Source: Clostridia bacterium
GTDB taxonomy: Bacteria; Bacillota; Clostridia; Oscillospirales; RGIG7773
Direction: 5' to 3'
DNA length: 12,736 bases
Assembly: GCA_017554835.1 (NCBI GenBank)
Contig: JAFZHO010000100.1
Span: forward strand, 1 to 12,736
Under the pieces are notes generated by a model. That model did no database searches. It was not told the origin of the DNA and saw only the letters and a program-made list of their open reading frames with translations. Within the stretch, counting starts at the first letter, position 1, and each line of letters begins with the position of its first letter. Position numbers and translations under genes: made by a program. This document shows, piece by piece, positions 1 to 7,243 of the stretch.

Positions 1-532
1 CATATGCCTTAAAAAGTTCATCAAGTTTAGCCATGCGTTCAGGTTCCCACCCAGGAAAAGACATATTATATTTTTCGGTAAAATCAAGAATATATTTCGC
101 CATAGCGTTATAGTCATCCTGAATCATGCCTTTTTCATAGAAAAGGGCAGTTGAACCGTCGCCTACCTCACGGAACAAGTTTGAACGTGTCCAGTCAAAA
201 ACAGGCATAAAGTTATAGCAGATAACTTTAACACCGAACGGTGCAAGGTTTCTTATTGTCTGCTTATAATTTTCGATATATTGATCTCTGGTGGGAAGAC
301 CGATTTTAATATCATCGTGAACGTTTACGGACTCAACCACATCCATATTAAATCCATATTTATCAAGCTGATCCTTGACTTTCTGAATTTCGTTCTTTTC
401 CCAAATTTCGCCGGGCATTTTATCGTGAAGCGCCCAAACGATTCCCGTAACGCCGGGGATTTGTTTAATATCAGCAAGGCTAATTTTGTCGTTTCCTTCG
501 CCATACCAGCGAAAGGTCATTTGCATAGACAT
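1..532 (-). CDS. uxuA: Mannonate dehydratase (5' part, cut by left edge)
   Basis: Catalyses dehydration of D-mannonate to 2-keto-3-deoxy-D-gluconate in cytoplasmic hexuronate (glucuronate) breakdown. The 177 visible residues match the N-terminal half of UxuA: FRWYGEG near residues 7-13, IPGVTGIVWALH at 25-36, VVESVNVHDDIK at 65-76, and the very conserved CYNFMPVFDWTR at 105-116. The family is usually about 350-390 aa, so roughly half is missing beyond the edge. The start at 532 is preceded by AAAGGAG about seven bases upstream; in-frame ATGs at 526 and 520 are less well placed. It is divergent from glpK across a 199-base gap. The family assignment is secure; its operon partners lie outside the window. 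Confidence 0.93.
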   Translation of the reverse strand, partial: MSMQMTFRWYGEGNDKISLADIKQIPGVTGIVWALHDKMPGEIWEKNEIQKVKDQLDKYGFNMDVVESVNVHDDIKIGLPTRDQYIENYKQTIRNLAPFGVKVICYNFMPVFDWTRSNLFREVGDGSTALFYEKGMIQDDYNAMAKYILDFTEKYNMSFPGWEPERMAKLDELFKAY

Positions 533-578
533 ATTTTTTCTCCTTTCAATGCCGAAATTTTCCCTTTTAACATTTGTT

Positions 579-598
579 ATTTTACACTATTTTACACT
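579..598. repeat. 10-bp tandem repeat between uxuA and glpK
   Basis: TATTTTACAC occurs twice in perfect tandem (579-588, 589-598) and a third partial copy (TATTTG) follows. On the uxuA strand this reads as repeated AGTGTAAAAT, so each unit contains a TAAAAT hexamer that could serve as a -10 element. The 10-bp period equals about one helical turn, which would suit a regulator binding the same DNA face. It may be the uxuA promoter or operator, or a chance AT-rich duplication. Confidence 0.5.
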
Positions 599-695
599 AT
601 TTGAAAAGAAAAGTCTACGATATTTATATTTTTTTCAATATTTCTGTGTATTTTTTGCAATATGGGAAATTCAACTGTTAAAAACCTTTATTTTG

Positions 696-709
696 TGATA
701 TAGTATAAT
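696..709 (+). promoter_or_regulatory. Probable -10 region of the glpK promoter
   Basis: Two overlapping -10 candidates lie 23-36 bases upstream of glpK: TATAAT at 704-709, and TATAGT at 699-704 preceded by TGA (an extended -10). No good -35 hexamer is found 16-18 bases upstream of either. Transcription may therefore rely on the extended -10 or on an activator. The remaining bases 533-731 hold only the tandem repeat and AT-rich sequence. Confidence 0.5.
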
Positions 710-731
710 CAAATCTCTTTGGAGGTATTTT

Positions 732-2222
732 ATGAAAAAATATGTTATTTCTCTTGACCAGGGAACAACAAGTTCAAGAGCCATTATTTTTGACAAAGAG
801 CAAAATATCGTAGAAATGGCGCAAAAAGAATTTGAACAGATTTATCCCAAAACGGGCTTTGTTGAGCATAATCCTATGGATATATATCTGACTCAATATT
901 CCGTTTTGACAGAGGTTATCCAGAAAAGTGGAATCGATATAAAAGAAGTTGCCGCAATAGGCATAACAAATCAGCGTGAGACCACTATACTATGGGATAA
1001 AAAAACGGGCCGCCCCGTTTATAACGCTATTGTGTGGCAATGCAGAAGAACGGCCCCCATTTGCGAAAAATTAAAAGGCGGCAAGTTCGAAGAATACGTC
1101 AAAGAAAATACGGGGCTTTTAATCGACGCTTATTTCAGCGCTACCAAAATCAAGTGGATTTTGGATAACGTTGACGGCGCCCGTGAAAAAGCAGAAAAAG
1201 GCGAAATCCTTTTTGGCACCGTTGATACCTGGCTTTTATGGAAGCTCACAAACGGCAAAGTCCATAAAACTGATTACACAAACGCTTCCAGAACAATGCT
1301 TTTCAATATAAGAGAGCTTTGCTGGGATAAATATATTTTAAAGGAACTCAACATTCCCGAAGCAATTCTTCCGAAAGTCTGCAAAAGCAGTGAAATATTT
1401 GGCGAGACGGAGATTTTCGGCGAAAAAGTTCCCATAAGCGGAATTGCAGGAGATCAGCAAGCCGCACTTTTCGGGCAAGGTTGTTTTTCAAAAGGAGAGG
1501 CAAAAAATACTTACGGAACGGGATGTTTTCTTCTTATGAATACGGGAGAAACTATCTGCGAAAGCAAGTCGGGGCTTTTAAGCACCATTGCAGCAGTTAC
1601 AGATGAAAAAATCTCCTATGCAGTTGAGGGAAGTATTTTTGTTGGCGGCGCCATAATTCAATGGCTTCGTGATGAGCTTTCCTTCTTTTCAAAATCTTCT
1701 GACTGTGAGGATTTGGCCGCTTCGGTTAAAAATAACGGCGGAGTTTACGTTGTTCCTGCTTTTACGGGGCTTGGGGCTCCCTATTGGGATATGTATGCAA
1801 GGGGAAGTATCTTCGGGCTTACAAGAGGCAGTGGCAAAGGCCATATAACAAGAGCTTGCCTTGAAGCAATTGCATATCAGACGAAAGACGTTCTTGACGC
1901 TATGAAAAAGGATACGGGTATTCCTTTTGAAGAGCTTAAAGTTGACGGTGGTGCATCCATTAACGATATACTTATTCAATTTCAGGCGGATATTTTGTCT
2001 TGTCCTGTCCGCCGACCGATGATAAGAGAGACTACTGCTCTTGGAGCGGCTTATCTTGCGGGGCTTGCCGTTGGTTTCTGGGAAAATACCGACGAAATAA
2101 AAAACCACTGGCGACTTGACAAGGTTTATACGCCAAGTATGGAAGAAAAGGAAAGAGAGGCCCTTCTCAAAAACTGGCACAAAGCAGTTAAAAGAGCTTC
2201 GGGATGGGAAGATGATTTATAA
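732..2222 (+). CDS. glpK: Glycerol kinase
   Basis: Phosphorylates glycerol to sn-glycerol 3-phosphate with ATP in the cytoplasm. It is a FGGY-family kinase of 496 aa, the usual length. Visible hallmarks are the N-terminal phosphate-binding LDQGTTSSR at 8-16, NQRETT and WQCRR in the first domain, DYTNASRTMLFNI, the catalytic-base motif GIAGDQQAALFG with Asp241, NTYGTGCFLLMNTG, and the C-terminal nucleotide-binding TGLGAPYWD and DGGASIND segments. GGAGG ends seven bases before the ATG. The loop around residues 224-233 reads GETEIFGEKV, lacking the His that HPr phosphorylates in bacilli and enterococci. The gene ends 11 bases inside yjbQ. No glpF or glpD is adjacent. Confidence 0.97.
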   Translation: MKKYVISLDQGTTSSRAIIFDKEQNIVEMAQKEFEQIYPKTGFVEHNPMDIYLTQYSVLTEVIQKSGIDIKEVAAIGITNQRETTILWDKKTGRPVYNAIVWQCRRTAPICEKLKGGKFEEYVKENTGLLIDAYFSATKIKWILDNVDGAREKAEKGEILFGTVDTWLLWKLTNGKVHKTDYTNASRTMLFNIRELCWDKYILKELNIPEAILPKVCKSSEIFGETEIFGEKVPISGIAGDQQAALFGQGCFSKGEAKNTYGTGCFLLMNTGETICESKSGLLSTIAAVTDEKISYAVEGSIFVGGAIIQWLRDELSFFSKSSDCEDLAASVKNNGGVYVVPAFTGLGAPYWDMYARGSIFGLTRGSGKGHITRACLEAIAYQTKDVLDAMKKDTGIPFEELKVDGGASINDILIQFQADILSCPVRRPMIRETTALGAAYLAGLAVGFWENTDEIKNHWRLDKVYTPSMEEKEREALLKNWHKAVKRASGWEDDL

Positions 2223-2607
2223 ATTTTCAATTAAAACGGAAAGAGAAAACCTCTATAACGTAACTTCAAAAGTTCGTGAAGCCGTCAGAGAAAGTGGTAT
2301 AGAGAACGGGCAGGTCATAATCTTCTGCCCTCATACAACGGCAGGAATAACAATAAACGAAAACGCCGACCCCGACGTTATCCACGATATTCTTCTGGGG
2401 CTTGATAAGGCCTTTCCCGACAGGCGAGAATTTTTGCATTTTGAGGGAAATTCTTCCGCCCATTTGAAAGCGTCCTGCGTCGGAAGCAGCCAGACCGTTA
2501 TTCTCTCCGAAGGGCGACTTCTTCTTGGTACCTGGCAGGGAATTTATTTCTGCGAATTTGACGGGCCGAGAACGAGAAATTTTTACGTAAAAGTTATAAA
2601 AGATTAA
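2212..2607 (+). CDS. yjbQ: YjbQ / UPF0047 family protein
   Basis: A 131-aa member of the UPF0047 (YjbQ) family, a small trimeric protein for which weak thiamin-phosphate-synthase activity has been reported; the physiological role is unsettled. It shows the family signatures CPHTTAGITINENADPDV at 39-56 (with His41), EGNSSAHLKAS at 78-88 (with His84) and LGTWQGIYFCEFDGPR at 105-120. The ATG at 2212 overlaps the last 11 bases of glpK and has a purine-rich GGGATGGGAA just upstream. A further upstream in-frame ATG at 2116 lies deep inside glpK and would add 32 residues with no family similarity. Translational coupling with glpK is likely, although no metabolic link is obvious. Confidence 0.92.
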   Translation: MIYKFSIKTERENLYNVTSKVREAVRESGIENGQVIIFCPHTTAGITINENADPDVIHDILLGLDKAFPDRREFLHFEGNSSAHLKASCVGSSQTVILSEGRLLLGTWQGIYFCEFDGPRTRNFYVKVIKD

Positions 2608-2613
2608 AAATCC

Positions 2614-2645
2614 GAGTGTCTTTATCAAAAAGGCACTCTTTTTTT
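2614..2645 (+). terminator. Rho-independent terminator after glpK-yjbQ
   Basis: GAGTGTC at 2614-2620 pairs with GGCACTC at 2632-2638 (one G-U pair). Three further A-T pairs extend the stem inward to leave a five-base loop, and a run of seven T follows. It starts six bases after the yjbQ stop codon. Confidence 0.88.
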
Positions 2646-2707
2646 GAATTTGTTGCCGCAAAAAACGCTTTTTTAACAAAAATGTAACAAATATATATTA
2701 AATAAAC

Positions 2708-2736
2708 TTTACATAAAGAAAAAAAAGTGCTATTAT
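2708..2736 (+). promoter_or_regulatory. Strong promoter of nifJ
   Basis: TTTACA (2708-2713), a 17-base spacer and TATTAT (2731-2736) fit sigma-A spacing, with an added TGC extended -10 at 2728-2730. Transcription would start near 2743, giving a leader of about 77 bases. In that leader GAGATTT (2744-2750) can pair with AAGTCTC (2766-2772). The ribosome binding site AAGGAGG is at 2805-2811. I see no known riboswitch in the leader. Confidence 0.72.
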
Positions 2737-2819
2737 ATATGTTGAGATTTTAGGGATTTTACTCGAAGTCTCGTATTATAAGCTAAAAATTGTTAACATA
2801 AATCAAGGAGGAAAAAAAC

Positions 2820-5800
2820 ATGGAAAGAATTAAAAAAACCATGGACGGTAATACTGCTGCGGCCCACGTGTCCTATGCGTTTACCGACGTTGCTGCTATC
2901 TATCCTATAACTCCATCCTCAAACATGGCTGAAGTTACAGATAAATGGGCGGCAGAAGGCAGAAAAAACATCTTCGGTCAGGAAGTTAGAGTTGCAGAAA
3001 TGCAGTCTGAAGCTGGTGCTGCGGGAACAGTTCACGGTTCTCTTGCTGCAGGTGCTTTGACTACTACTTATACTGCTTCTCAGGGTCTTCTTCTTATGAT
3101 CCCGAATATGTATAAAATCGCGGGTGAGCTTCTTCCCTGCGTAATCAACGTTTCAGCTCGTGCATTAGCATCTCACGCTCTTTCAATCTTCGGTGACCAT
3201 TCAGACGTTATGGCTTGCCGTCAGACCGGTTTTGCTATGCTTTGCTCAAACAATCAGCAGGAAATCATGGACCTTGGTGCAGTTGCTCACTTGAGCGCAA
3301 TTTCCGGTAGAGTTCCTTTCCTTCATTTCTTTGATGGATTCAGAACTTCTCACGAAATCGCAAAAGTTGAATGCTGGGATAACGAAACTCTTAAAGGTCT
3401 TCTTAATATGGACGAGGTTGACGCTTTCAGAAAACGTTGCCTAAACCCAGAACATCCTGTTCTTAGAGGAAGTGCTCAGAACCCTGATATCTTCTTCCAG
3501 GCACGCGAAGCATCAAACACTTATTATAATAACGTTCCTGCAGTTGTTGAGGATTATATGAATAAAATCAACGCTCTTCTTGGAACTGACTACGCACCAT
3601 TCAACTACTACGGTGCTGCTGATGCAGAAAAGGTTATTATCGCAATGGGTTCTGCTTGCGAAACTATCGAAGAAACCATCGATTACCTAATGGCAAAAGG
3701 CGAAAAAGTTGGTCTTGTTAAAGTTAGACTTTATAGACCATTCTCAGTTAAACATCTTCTTAAAGTTATTCCTGAAACTGTTAAGAAAATCGCAGTTCTT
3801 GATAGAACAAAAGAGCCAGGCGCTCTTGGCGAACCACTTTATCTTGACGTTGTTTCTGCTCTTTCTGATTCTGCATTCAAAGATGCAAAAGTAATCGGCG
3901 GTAGATACGGTCTTGGTTCAAAAGATACTACTCCTGCTCAGATTATTGCAGTTTATAAAGAACTTGATAAAGCAGATAGCAAAAAAATGTTTACTATCGG
4001 TATCGAGGACGACGTTACAGGACTTTCTCTTGAAATCACTGAAAACCCTGAAACTGCAGCTCCCGGCACTGTTGAATGTAAATTCTGGGGTCTTGGCTCT
4101 GACGGAACAGTTGGCGCTAACAAAAACTCCATCAAAATCATCGGTGACCATACTGATAAAAACGTTCAGGCATACTTTGCTTACGACTCCAAAAAATCAG
4201 GTGGTATCACTGTTTCTCACTTGAGATTTGGCGATAGCAAAATCAAATCAACTTACTTCGTTAATAAAGCAGACTTCGTTGCTTGTCATAACCCATCTTA
4301 TATCGGTAAATATAAAATGGTTAACGACCTTAAAAAAGGCGGAACATTCCTTCTTAACTGCCAGTGGTCACCGGAAGAACTAAACGAAAAACTTCCTGCT
4401 GACGTTAAGAAATATATTGCTGATAACGATATCAACCTTTATATCATCGATGGTATCGCTCTTGGTAAGAAAATCGGTCTTGGCAACAGAATCAATACTA
4501 TTTTGCAGTCTGCATTCTTCAAACTTGCTAATATCATCCCTGCTGATGATGCTAACAAATATATGAAAGACGCTGCTACTGCTTCTTACGGCAAAAAAGG
4601 TGAAGCTATCGTTAAAATGAACCACGACGCTATCGACGCAGGTGCTGAAAACGTAGTTAAAGTTGATTACGATAAAGCAGCTTGGTCAAAAGCAGAAGGC
4701 GTTGAAGTTCCTGTTACTGTTGATTGCGATAGAGCAGATCTTAAAAAATTCGTTGAAAATATCCTAACTCCTGTTAGCGCTCAGGTTGGAGATACTCTTC
4801 CTGTTTCTTCATTCGTTGAGTATGCAGACGGAACTCATCCTCAGGGTACTGCTGCTTTCGAAAAACGTGGTATCGCAGTAGACGTTCCTGTTTGGGTTGC
4901 TGAAAACTGTATCCAGTGTAACCAGTGTTCTTACGTTTGTCCTCACGCTGTTATCAGACCATTCGCTCTTACTGAGGAAGAGGTTAATAACGCACCTTCC
5001 GGAATCAAAACTAAGAAAATGATCGGTAAAGGCATGGATAAATATGCTTTCAACCTAAGCATCTCTGTTCTTGACTGTACAGGTTGCGGTTCTTGTATCA
5101 ACGTTTGTCCTGCAAAAGAAAAAGCTCTTGTTTTCAAACCACTTGCAGAGCAGCTTGACGACCAGAAATACTTCAACTATGCAGTTAAGAAAGTTGCTGA
5201 TAAAGCAGATATCTTCGATGCATTCAAACTTGATACTGTTAAAGGTTCTCAGTTCAAACAGCCACTTCTTGAGTTCTCAGGAGCTTGTGCTGGTTGTGGT
5301 GAGCCACCTTATGCAAAACTTGTTACTCAGTTGTTTGGCGATAGAATGTATATAGCTAACGCTACCGGATGTTCTTCTATCTGGGGTGGTTCTTCTCCAT
5401 CAACTCCTTATACTGTTAACAAAAAAGGCTTCGGTCCTGTTTGGGCTAACTCTCTATTCGAGGATAACGCTGAGTATGGTTACGGTATGTATCTTGCTGC
5501 TAAACAGCTTCGTGACAGACTAAGAGCAAAAGTTGAAGCTCTTATTGAAGCTTGTCCTTGCGAAAACATTAAAGCTGCTGCTGAAGAATGGTTCGCAACT
5601 TATAATAACGGCGCAGAAAACAGAATCGCTACTGATAAACTAATCGCTGCTCTTGAAGGCGCTACCTGCGATAAGAAAGATCTTGCAGAAGATATTCTTA
5701 AAGATAAAGAATTCCTTGCTAAGAAATCTATCTGGATCTTCGGTGGAGACGGATGGGCTTATGATATCGGTTTCGGCGGTGTTGACCACGTTCTTGCTGC

Positions 5801-6383
5801 CGGCGAAGACGTTAATATCCTTGTATTCGATACTGAGGTTTACTCAAATACAGGTGGTCAGGCATCTAAAGCAACTCCAACAGGTTCTGTTGCTCAGTTT
5901 GCCGCTTCCGGTAAAGCAGTTAAGAAAAAAGACCTTGCAGCTATCGCAATGTCCTACGGTTACGTTTACGTTGCTCAGGTTGCTATGGGTGCTAACTTCA
6001 ACCAGACTGTTAAAGCTATGACAGAAGCAGAAAGCTACAACGGTCCTTCAATCGTTATCGCTTATGCTCCATGTATCAACCATGGTATTAAAGGCGGTCT
6101 TTCAAATCCTCAGGGCGAAATCAAGAAAGCAGTTGACGCAGGTTACTGGAATATGTTCAGATTCAATCCTGCTCTTGCTGAACAGGGCAAAAACCCATTC
6201 ACTCTTGATAGCAAAGCTCCTACTGCTTCTTATCAGGACTTCATCAATAGCGAGGTTAGATATTCATCACTTACTCGTGCGTTCCCTGATAGAGCAAAAG
6301 TATTGTTCGAAAAAGCTGAAGAACAGTCTAAAGCTAAATTTGAACATCTTGAAAAACTTGCTAAACTATACGACGTTGAGTAA
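2820..6383 (+). CDS. nifJ: Pyruvate:ferredoxin (flavodoxin) oxidoreductase
   Basis: Oxidatively decarboxylates pyruvate with CoA to acetyl-CoA and CO2, reducing ferredoxin: the central step of anaerobic sugar fermentation. It is the single-chain form, 1187 aa, close to the family's usual 1170-1200. The N-terminal domain carries the ITPSSNMAE motif near 30-38. A two-cluster ferredoxin domain has Cys697/700/703/707 and Cys753/756/759/763. Then come the proximal-cluster cysteines in CAGCGEPP (Cys823, Cys826) and NATGCSSIWGG, and the thiamine-diphosphate region with GDGWAYDIGFGG near 975 and YSNTGGQASKATPTG near 1013-1027. A perfect AAGGAGG lies eight bases before the ATG. Codon choice (mostly CTT for Leu, CCT/CCA for Pro, GTT for Val) is more uniform than in its neighbours, fitting very high expression. 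It stands alone between its own promoter and two terminators. Confidence 0.98.
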   Translation: MERIKKTMDGNTAAAHVSYAFTDVAAIYPITPSSNMAEVTDKWAAEGRKNIFGQEVRVAEMQSEAGAAGTVHGSLAAGALTTTYTASQGLLLMIPNMYKIAGELLPCVINVSARALASHALSIFGDHSDVMACRQTGFAMLCSNNQQEIMDLGAVAHLSAISGRVPFLHFFDGFRTSHEIAKVECWDNETLKGLLNMDEVDAFRKRCLNPEHPVLRGSAQNPDIFFQAREASNTYYNNVPAVVEDYMNKINALLGTDYAPFNYYGAADAEKVIIAMGSACETIEETIDYLMAKGEKVGLVKVRLYRPFSVKHLLKVIPETVKKIAVLDRTKEPGALGEPLYLDVVSALSDSAFKDAKVIGGRYGLGSKDTTPAQIIAVYKELDKADSKKMFTIGIEDDVTGLSLEITENPETAAPGTVECKFWGLGSDGTVGANKNSIKIIGDHTDKNVQAYFAYDSKKSGGITVSHLRFGDSKIKSTYFVNKADFVACHNPSYIGKYKMVNDLKKGGTFLLNCQWSPEELNEKLPADVKKYIADNDINLYIIDGIALGKKIGLGNRINTILQSAFFKLANIIPADDANKYMKDAATASYGKKGEAIVKMNHDAIDAGAENVVKVDYDKAAWSKAEGVEVPVTVDCDRADLKKFVENILTPVSAQVGDTLPVSSFVEYADGTHPQGTAAFEKRGIAVDVPVWVAENCIQCNQCSYVCPHAVIRPFALTEEEVNNAPSGIKTKKMIGKGMDKYAFNLSISVLDCTGCGSCINVCPAKEKALVFKPLAEQLDDQKYFNYAVKKVADKADIFDAFKLDTVKGSQFKQPLLEFSGACAGCGEPPYAKLVTQLFGDRMYIANATGCSSIWGGSSPSTPYTVNKKGFGPVWANSLFEDNAEYGYGMYLAAKQLRDRLRAKVEALIEACPCENIKAAAEEWFATYNNGAENRIATDKLIAALEGATCDKKDLAEDILKDKEFLAKKSIWIFGGDGWAYDIGFGGVDHVLAAGEDVNILVFDTEVYSNTGGQASKATPTGSVAQFAASGKAVKKKDLAAIAMSYGYVYVAQVAMGANFNQTVKAMTEAESYNGPSIVIAYAPCINHGIKGGLSNPQGEIKKAVDAGYWNMFRFNPALAEQGKNPFTLDSKAPTASYQDFINSEVRYSSLTRAFPDRAKVLFEKAEEQSKAKFEHLEKLAKLYDVE

Positions 6384-6394
6384 TTAATAAAAGC

Positions 6395-6424
6395 AAAAGA
6401 CTTCAGCATACGCTGAAGTCTTTT
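6395..6424 (+). terminator. Terminator 1 after nifJ
   Basis: AAAAGACTTCAGC (6395-6407) and GCTGAAGTCTTTT (6412-6424) form a perfect 13-bp stem with an ATAC loop. The T-rich tail continues as CTTTTA. It starts 12 bases after the nifJ stop. The A-tract on the left arm lets it act on both strands. Confidence 0.92.
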
Positions 6425-6433
6425 CTTTTAATA

Positions 6434-6467
6434 AAACCCCTTCGGATTTTCCGAAGGGGTTTATTTT
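6434..6467. terminator. Terminator 2, between convergent nifJ and RAYT; repeated copy A
   Basis: AAACCCCTTCGG (6434-6445) and CCGAAGGGGTTT (6451-6462) form a perfect 12-bp stem with loop ATTTT, followed by ATTTTTT. Tails on both strands are T-rich, so it can terminate nifJ from the left and the transposase from the right. The transposase stop codon lies on the edge of the stem. The core 33 bases (6435-6467) recur identically at 7599-7631. Confidence 0.9.
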
Positions 6468-6940
6468 TTATAAAAACAGTCTTCTTTCCACTTTTGAGCA
6501 TTTGTATCAATATAGTTCCAGATTTCAAAATAATCTTTTTCACCACGAATAATATGGTCATGAAAGGAACGTTGCCAAAGAATATCGCCGTATTGTTTTG
6601 TTGTAAACGATTTTAATCTCCCAATTATATCATACACTTGTAGGGGAGGGGTTCCATCCCCTCCCGTTTGATTTGAAATTATTAAATGTATATGATTTGG
6701 CATAATTATATATTTATCAACCTTTACACCATTGTAATTTTCATTTATATATTTGATTGCATCATAAACTTTTTCACCGATTGCGGTTAGTATTATTGAC
6801 GGGAGGGCGCAGAGACCCTCCCCTACAATTTGGGATAATATGCATTTTTTGTTTTTCGTGCATATCGTTATAAAATAATAGCCGTTTTGACTATAATCAA
6901 ATTCTCTCAATCGCGTTGGCTTGCGATAATGAAATTCCAT
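6461..6940 (-). CDS. REP-associated tyrosine transposase (RAYT), IS200-like Y1 family
   Basis: A 159-aa single-domain HUH nuclease of the Y1/REP-associated transposase group, which nicks single-stranded DNA at REP palindromes. Numbering from the ATG at 6940: GYYFITICTKNKKC near 20-33, the HUH motif MPNHIHLII with His83 and His85, the WQRSFHDHIIR segment near 122-132, and Tyr137 and Tyr143 in the C-terminal helix, the latter (NYIDTN) aligning with the expected nucleophile. The start at 6940 has AGGTGA five bases upstream; GTG 6949 and ATG 6946 overlap that site and are less likely. It begins 17 bases after the XRE gene on the same strand. Two REP-like palindromes lie inside the reading frame and encode VGEGLCALPS (about 39-48) and TGGDGTPPLQ (92-101). 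No inverted ends or target duplication flank it, so it behaves as a resident gene. Confidence 0.88.
   Translation of the reverse strand: MEFHYRKPTRLREFDYSQNGYYFITICTKNKKCILSQIVGEGLCALPSIILTAIGEKVYDAIKYINENYNGVKVDKYIIMPNHIHLIISNQTGGDGTPPLQVYDIIGRLKSFTTKQYGDILWQRSFHDHIIRGEKDYFEIWNYIDTNAQKWKEDCFYKK
6639..6667 (+). repeat. REP-like palindrome copy 1, inside RAYT gene
   Basis: A 29-base element begins TGTAGGGGAGGG and ends CCCTCCCGT. GGGAGGGG (6644-6651) pairs with CCCCTCCC (6658-6665) around a six-base loop. It matches copy 2 in reverse orientation at both ends and differs only in the loop region. It is much richer in G/C than the surrounding AT-rich gene. Confidence 0.85.
6799..6827 (-). repeat. 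REP-like palindrome copy 2 (inverted), inside RAYT gene
   Basis: On the minus strand this 29-base element also begins TGTAGGGGAGGG and ends CCCTCCCGT, with a different loop. GGGAGGG (6801-6807) pairs with CCCTCCC (6816-6822). It lies 131 bases from copy 1 in opposite orientation, the arrangement of paired REPs (BIME-like). Both copies remain open in the transposase frame. Confidence 0.85.
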
Positions 6941-6957
6941 ATTCATCACCTATCGTA

Positions 6958-7176
6958 TTATTTTTTGGGATAAGGCACTTTGATATTAGTTCTGCATAAT
7001 AAATAATCCACGCTCACGCCGTAATAATCCGCCAATTTCGCTGCATAAACCAAAGGCAAATCTCTTTCCCCTCGCTCATATTTAGAATATAACGACTGAT
7101 CACACATTAAAAAATCTGCAACTTCCTGCTGTTTCAAGTCGTTATCCTCTCGCAAATCTCTAATACGTAATTTCAT
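6958..7176 (-). CDS. XRE-family helix-turn-helix regulator
   Basis: A 72-aa DNA-binding protein consisting almost entirely of one HTH_3 (Cro/C1-type) domain. Features are MKLRIRDLREDNDLKQQEVADFL, then the recognition helix region DQSLYSKYERGERDLPL, then AAKLADYYGVSVDYLL, and a short basic tail ending PYPKK. The ATG at 7176 has GGGTGA about five bases upstream. A longer frame reaching 7290 would read through the divergent promoter and is rejected. It is the first gene of a likely two-gene unit with the RAYT gene 17 bases downstream. It is divergent from the zinc-ribbon gene across an intergenic region with two matching palindromes, so autoregulation and control of the divergent gene are likely. 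The target sites are inferred from position only. Confidence 0.88.
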   Translation of the reverse strand: MKLRIRDLREDNDLKQQEVADFLMCDQSLYSKYERGERDLPLVYAAKLADYYGVSVDYLLCRTNIKVPYPKK

Positions 7177-7203
7177 ATATATCACCCAACATAAGCATAC
7201 AAT

Positions 7204-7243
7204 AGGACAAATATTCCTATTGACATTTAGGACTATATGTCCT
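7204..7243. promoter_or_regulatory. Twin palindromic operators for the XRE regulator
   Basis: AGGACAAATATTCCT (7204-7218) and AGGACTATATGTCCT (7229-7243) are two 15-base palindromic sites of the same design, 25 bases apart centre to centre. The second has perfect five-base arms AGGAC/GTCCT and sits exactly in the -35/-10 spacer of the rightward promoter, so a bound repressor would exclude RNA polymerase. That the neighbouring XRE protein binds here is an inference from position and symmetry. Confidence 0.72.

Noticed and set aside
579..598. Short tandem repeat as a CRISPR remnant
   Set aside because: The unit is 10 bases, contiguous and without spacers.
281..698. Rightward open frames at 281-604 and 486-698
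   Set aside because: They are antisense to the clear uxuA frame and its leader, are rich in Phe/Leu/Ile from AT content, and have no ribosome site.
1689..2180. Leftward 163-aa open frame opposite glpK
   Set aside because: Shadow of the well-supported glpK; no ribosome site and no recognisable domain.
2743..2819. Riboswitch or T-box in the nifJ leader
   Set aside because: The leader is about 77 bases with only one weak seven-pair stem and no conserved aptamer sequence that I recognise.
3709..6387. Several Leu-rich rightward frames and Ser/Phe-rich leftward frames within nifJ
   Set aside because: They arise from the CTT/GTT/GCT codon bias of nifJ read in other frames; nifJ itself is intact and full length.
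6434..6949. RAYT gene as a complete insertion sequence
   Set aside because: No terminal inverted repeats, target duplication or left/right end hairpins typical of IS200/IS605 were seen; the flanking hairpins look like ordinary terminators.
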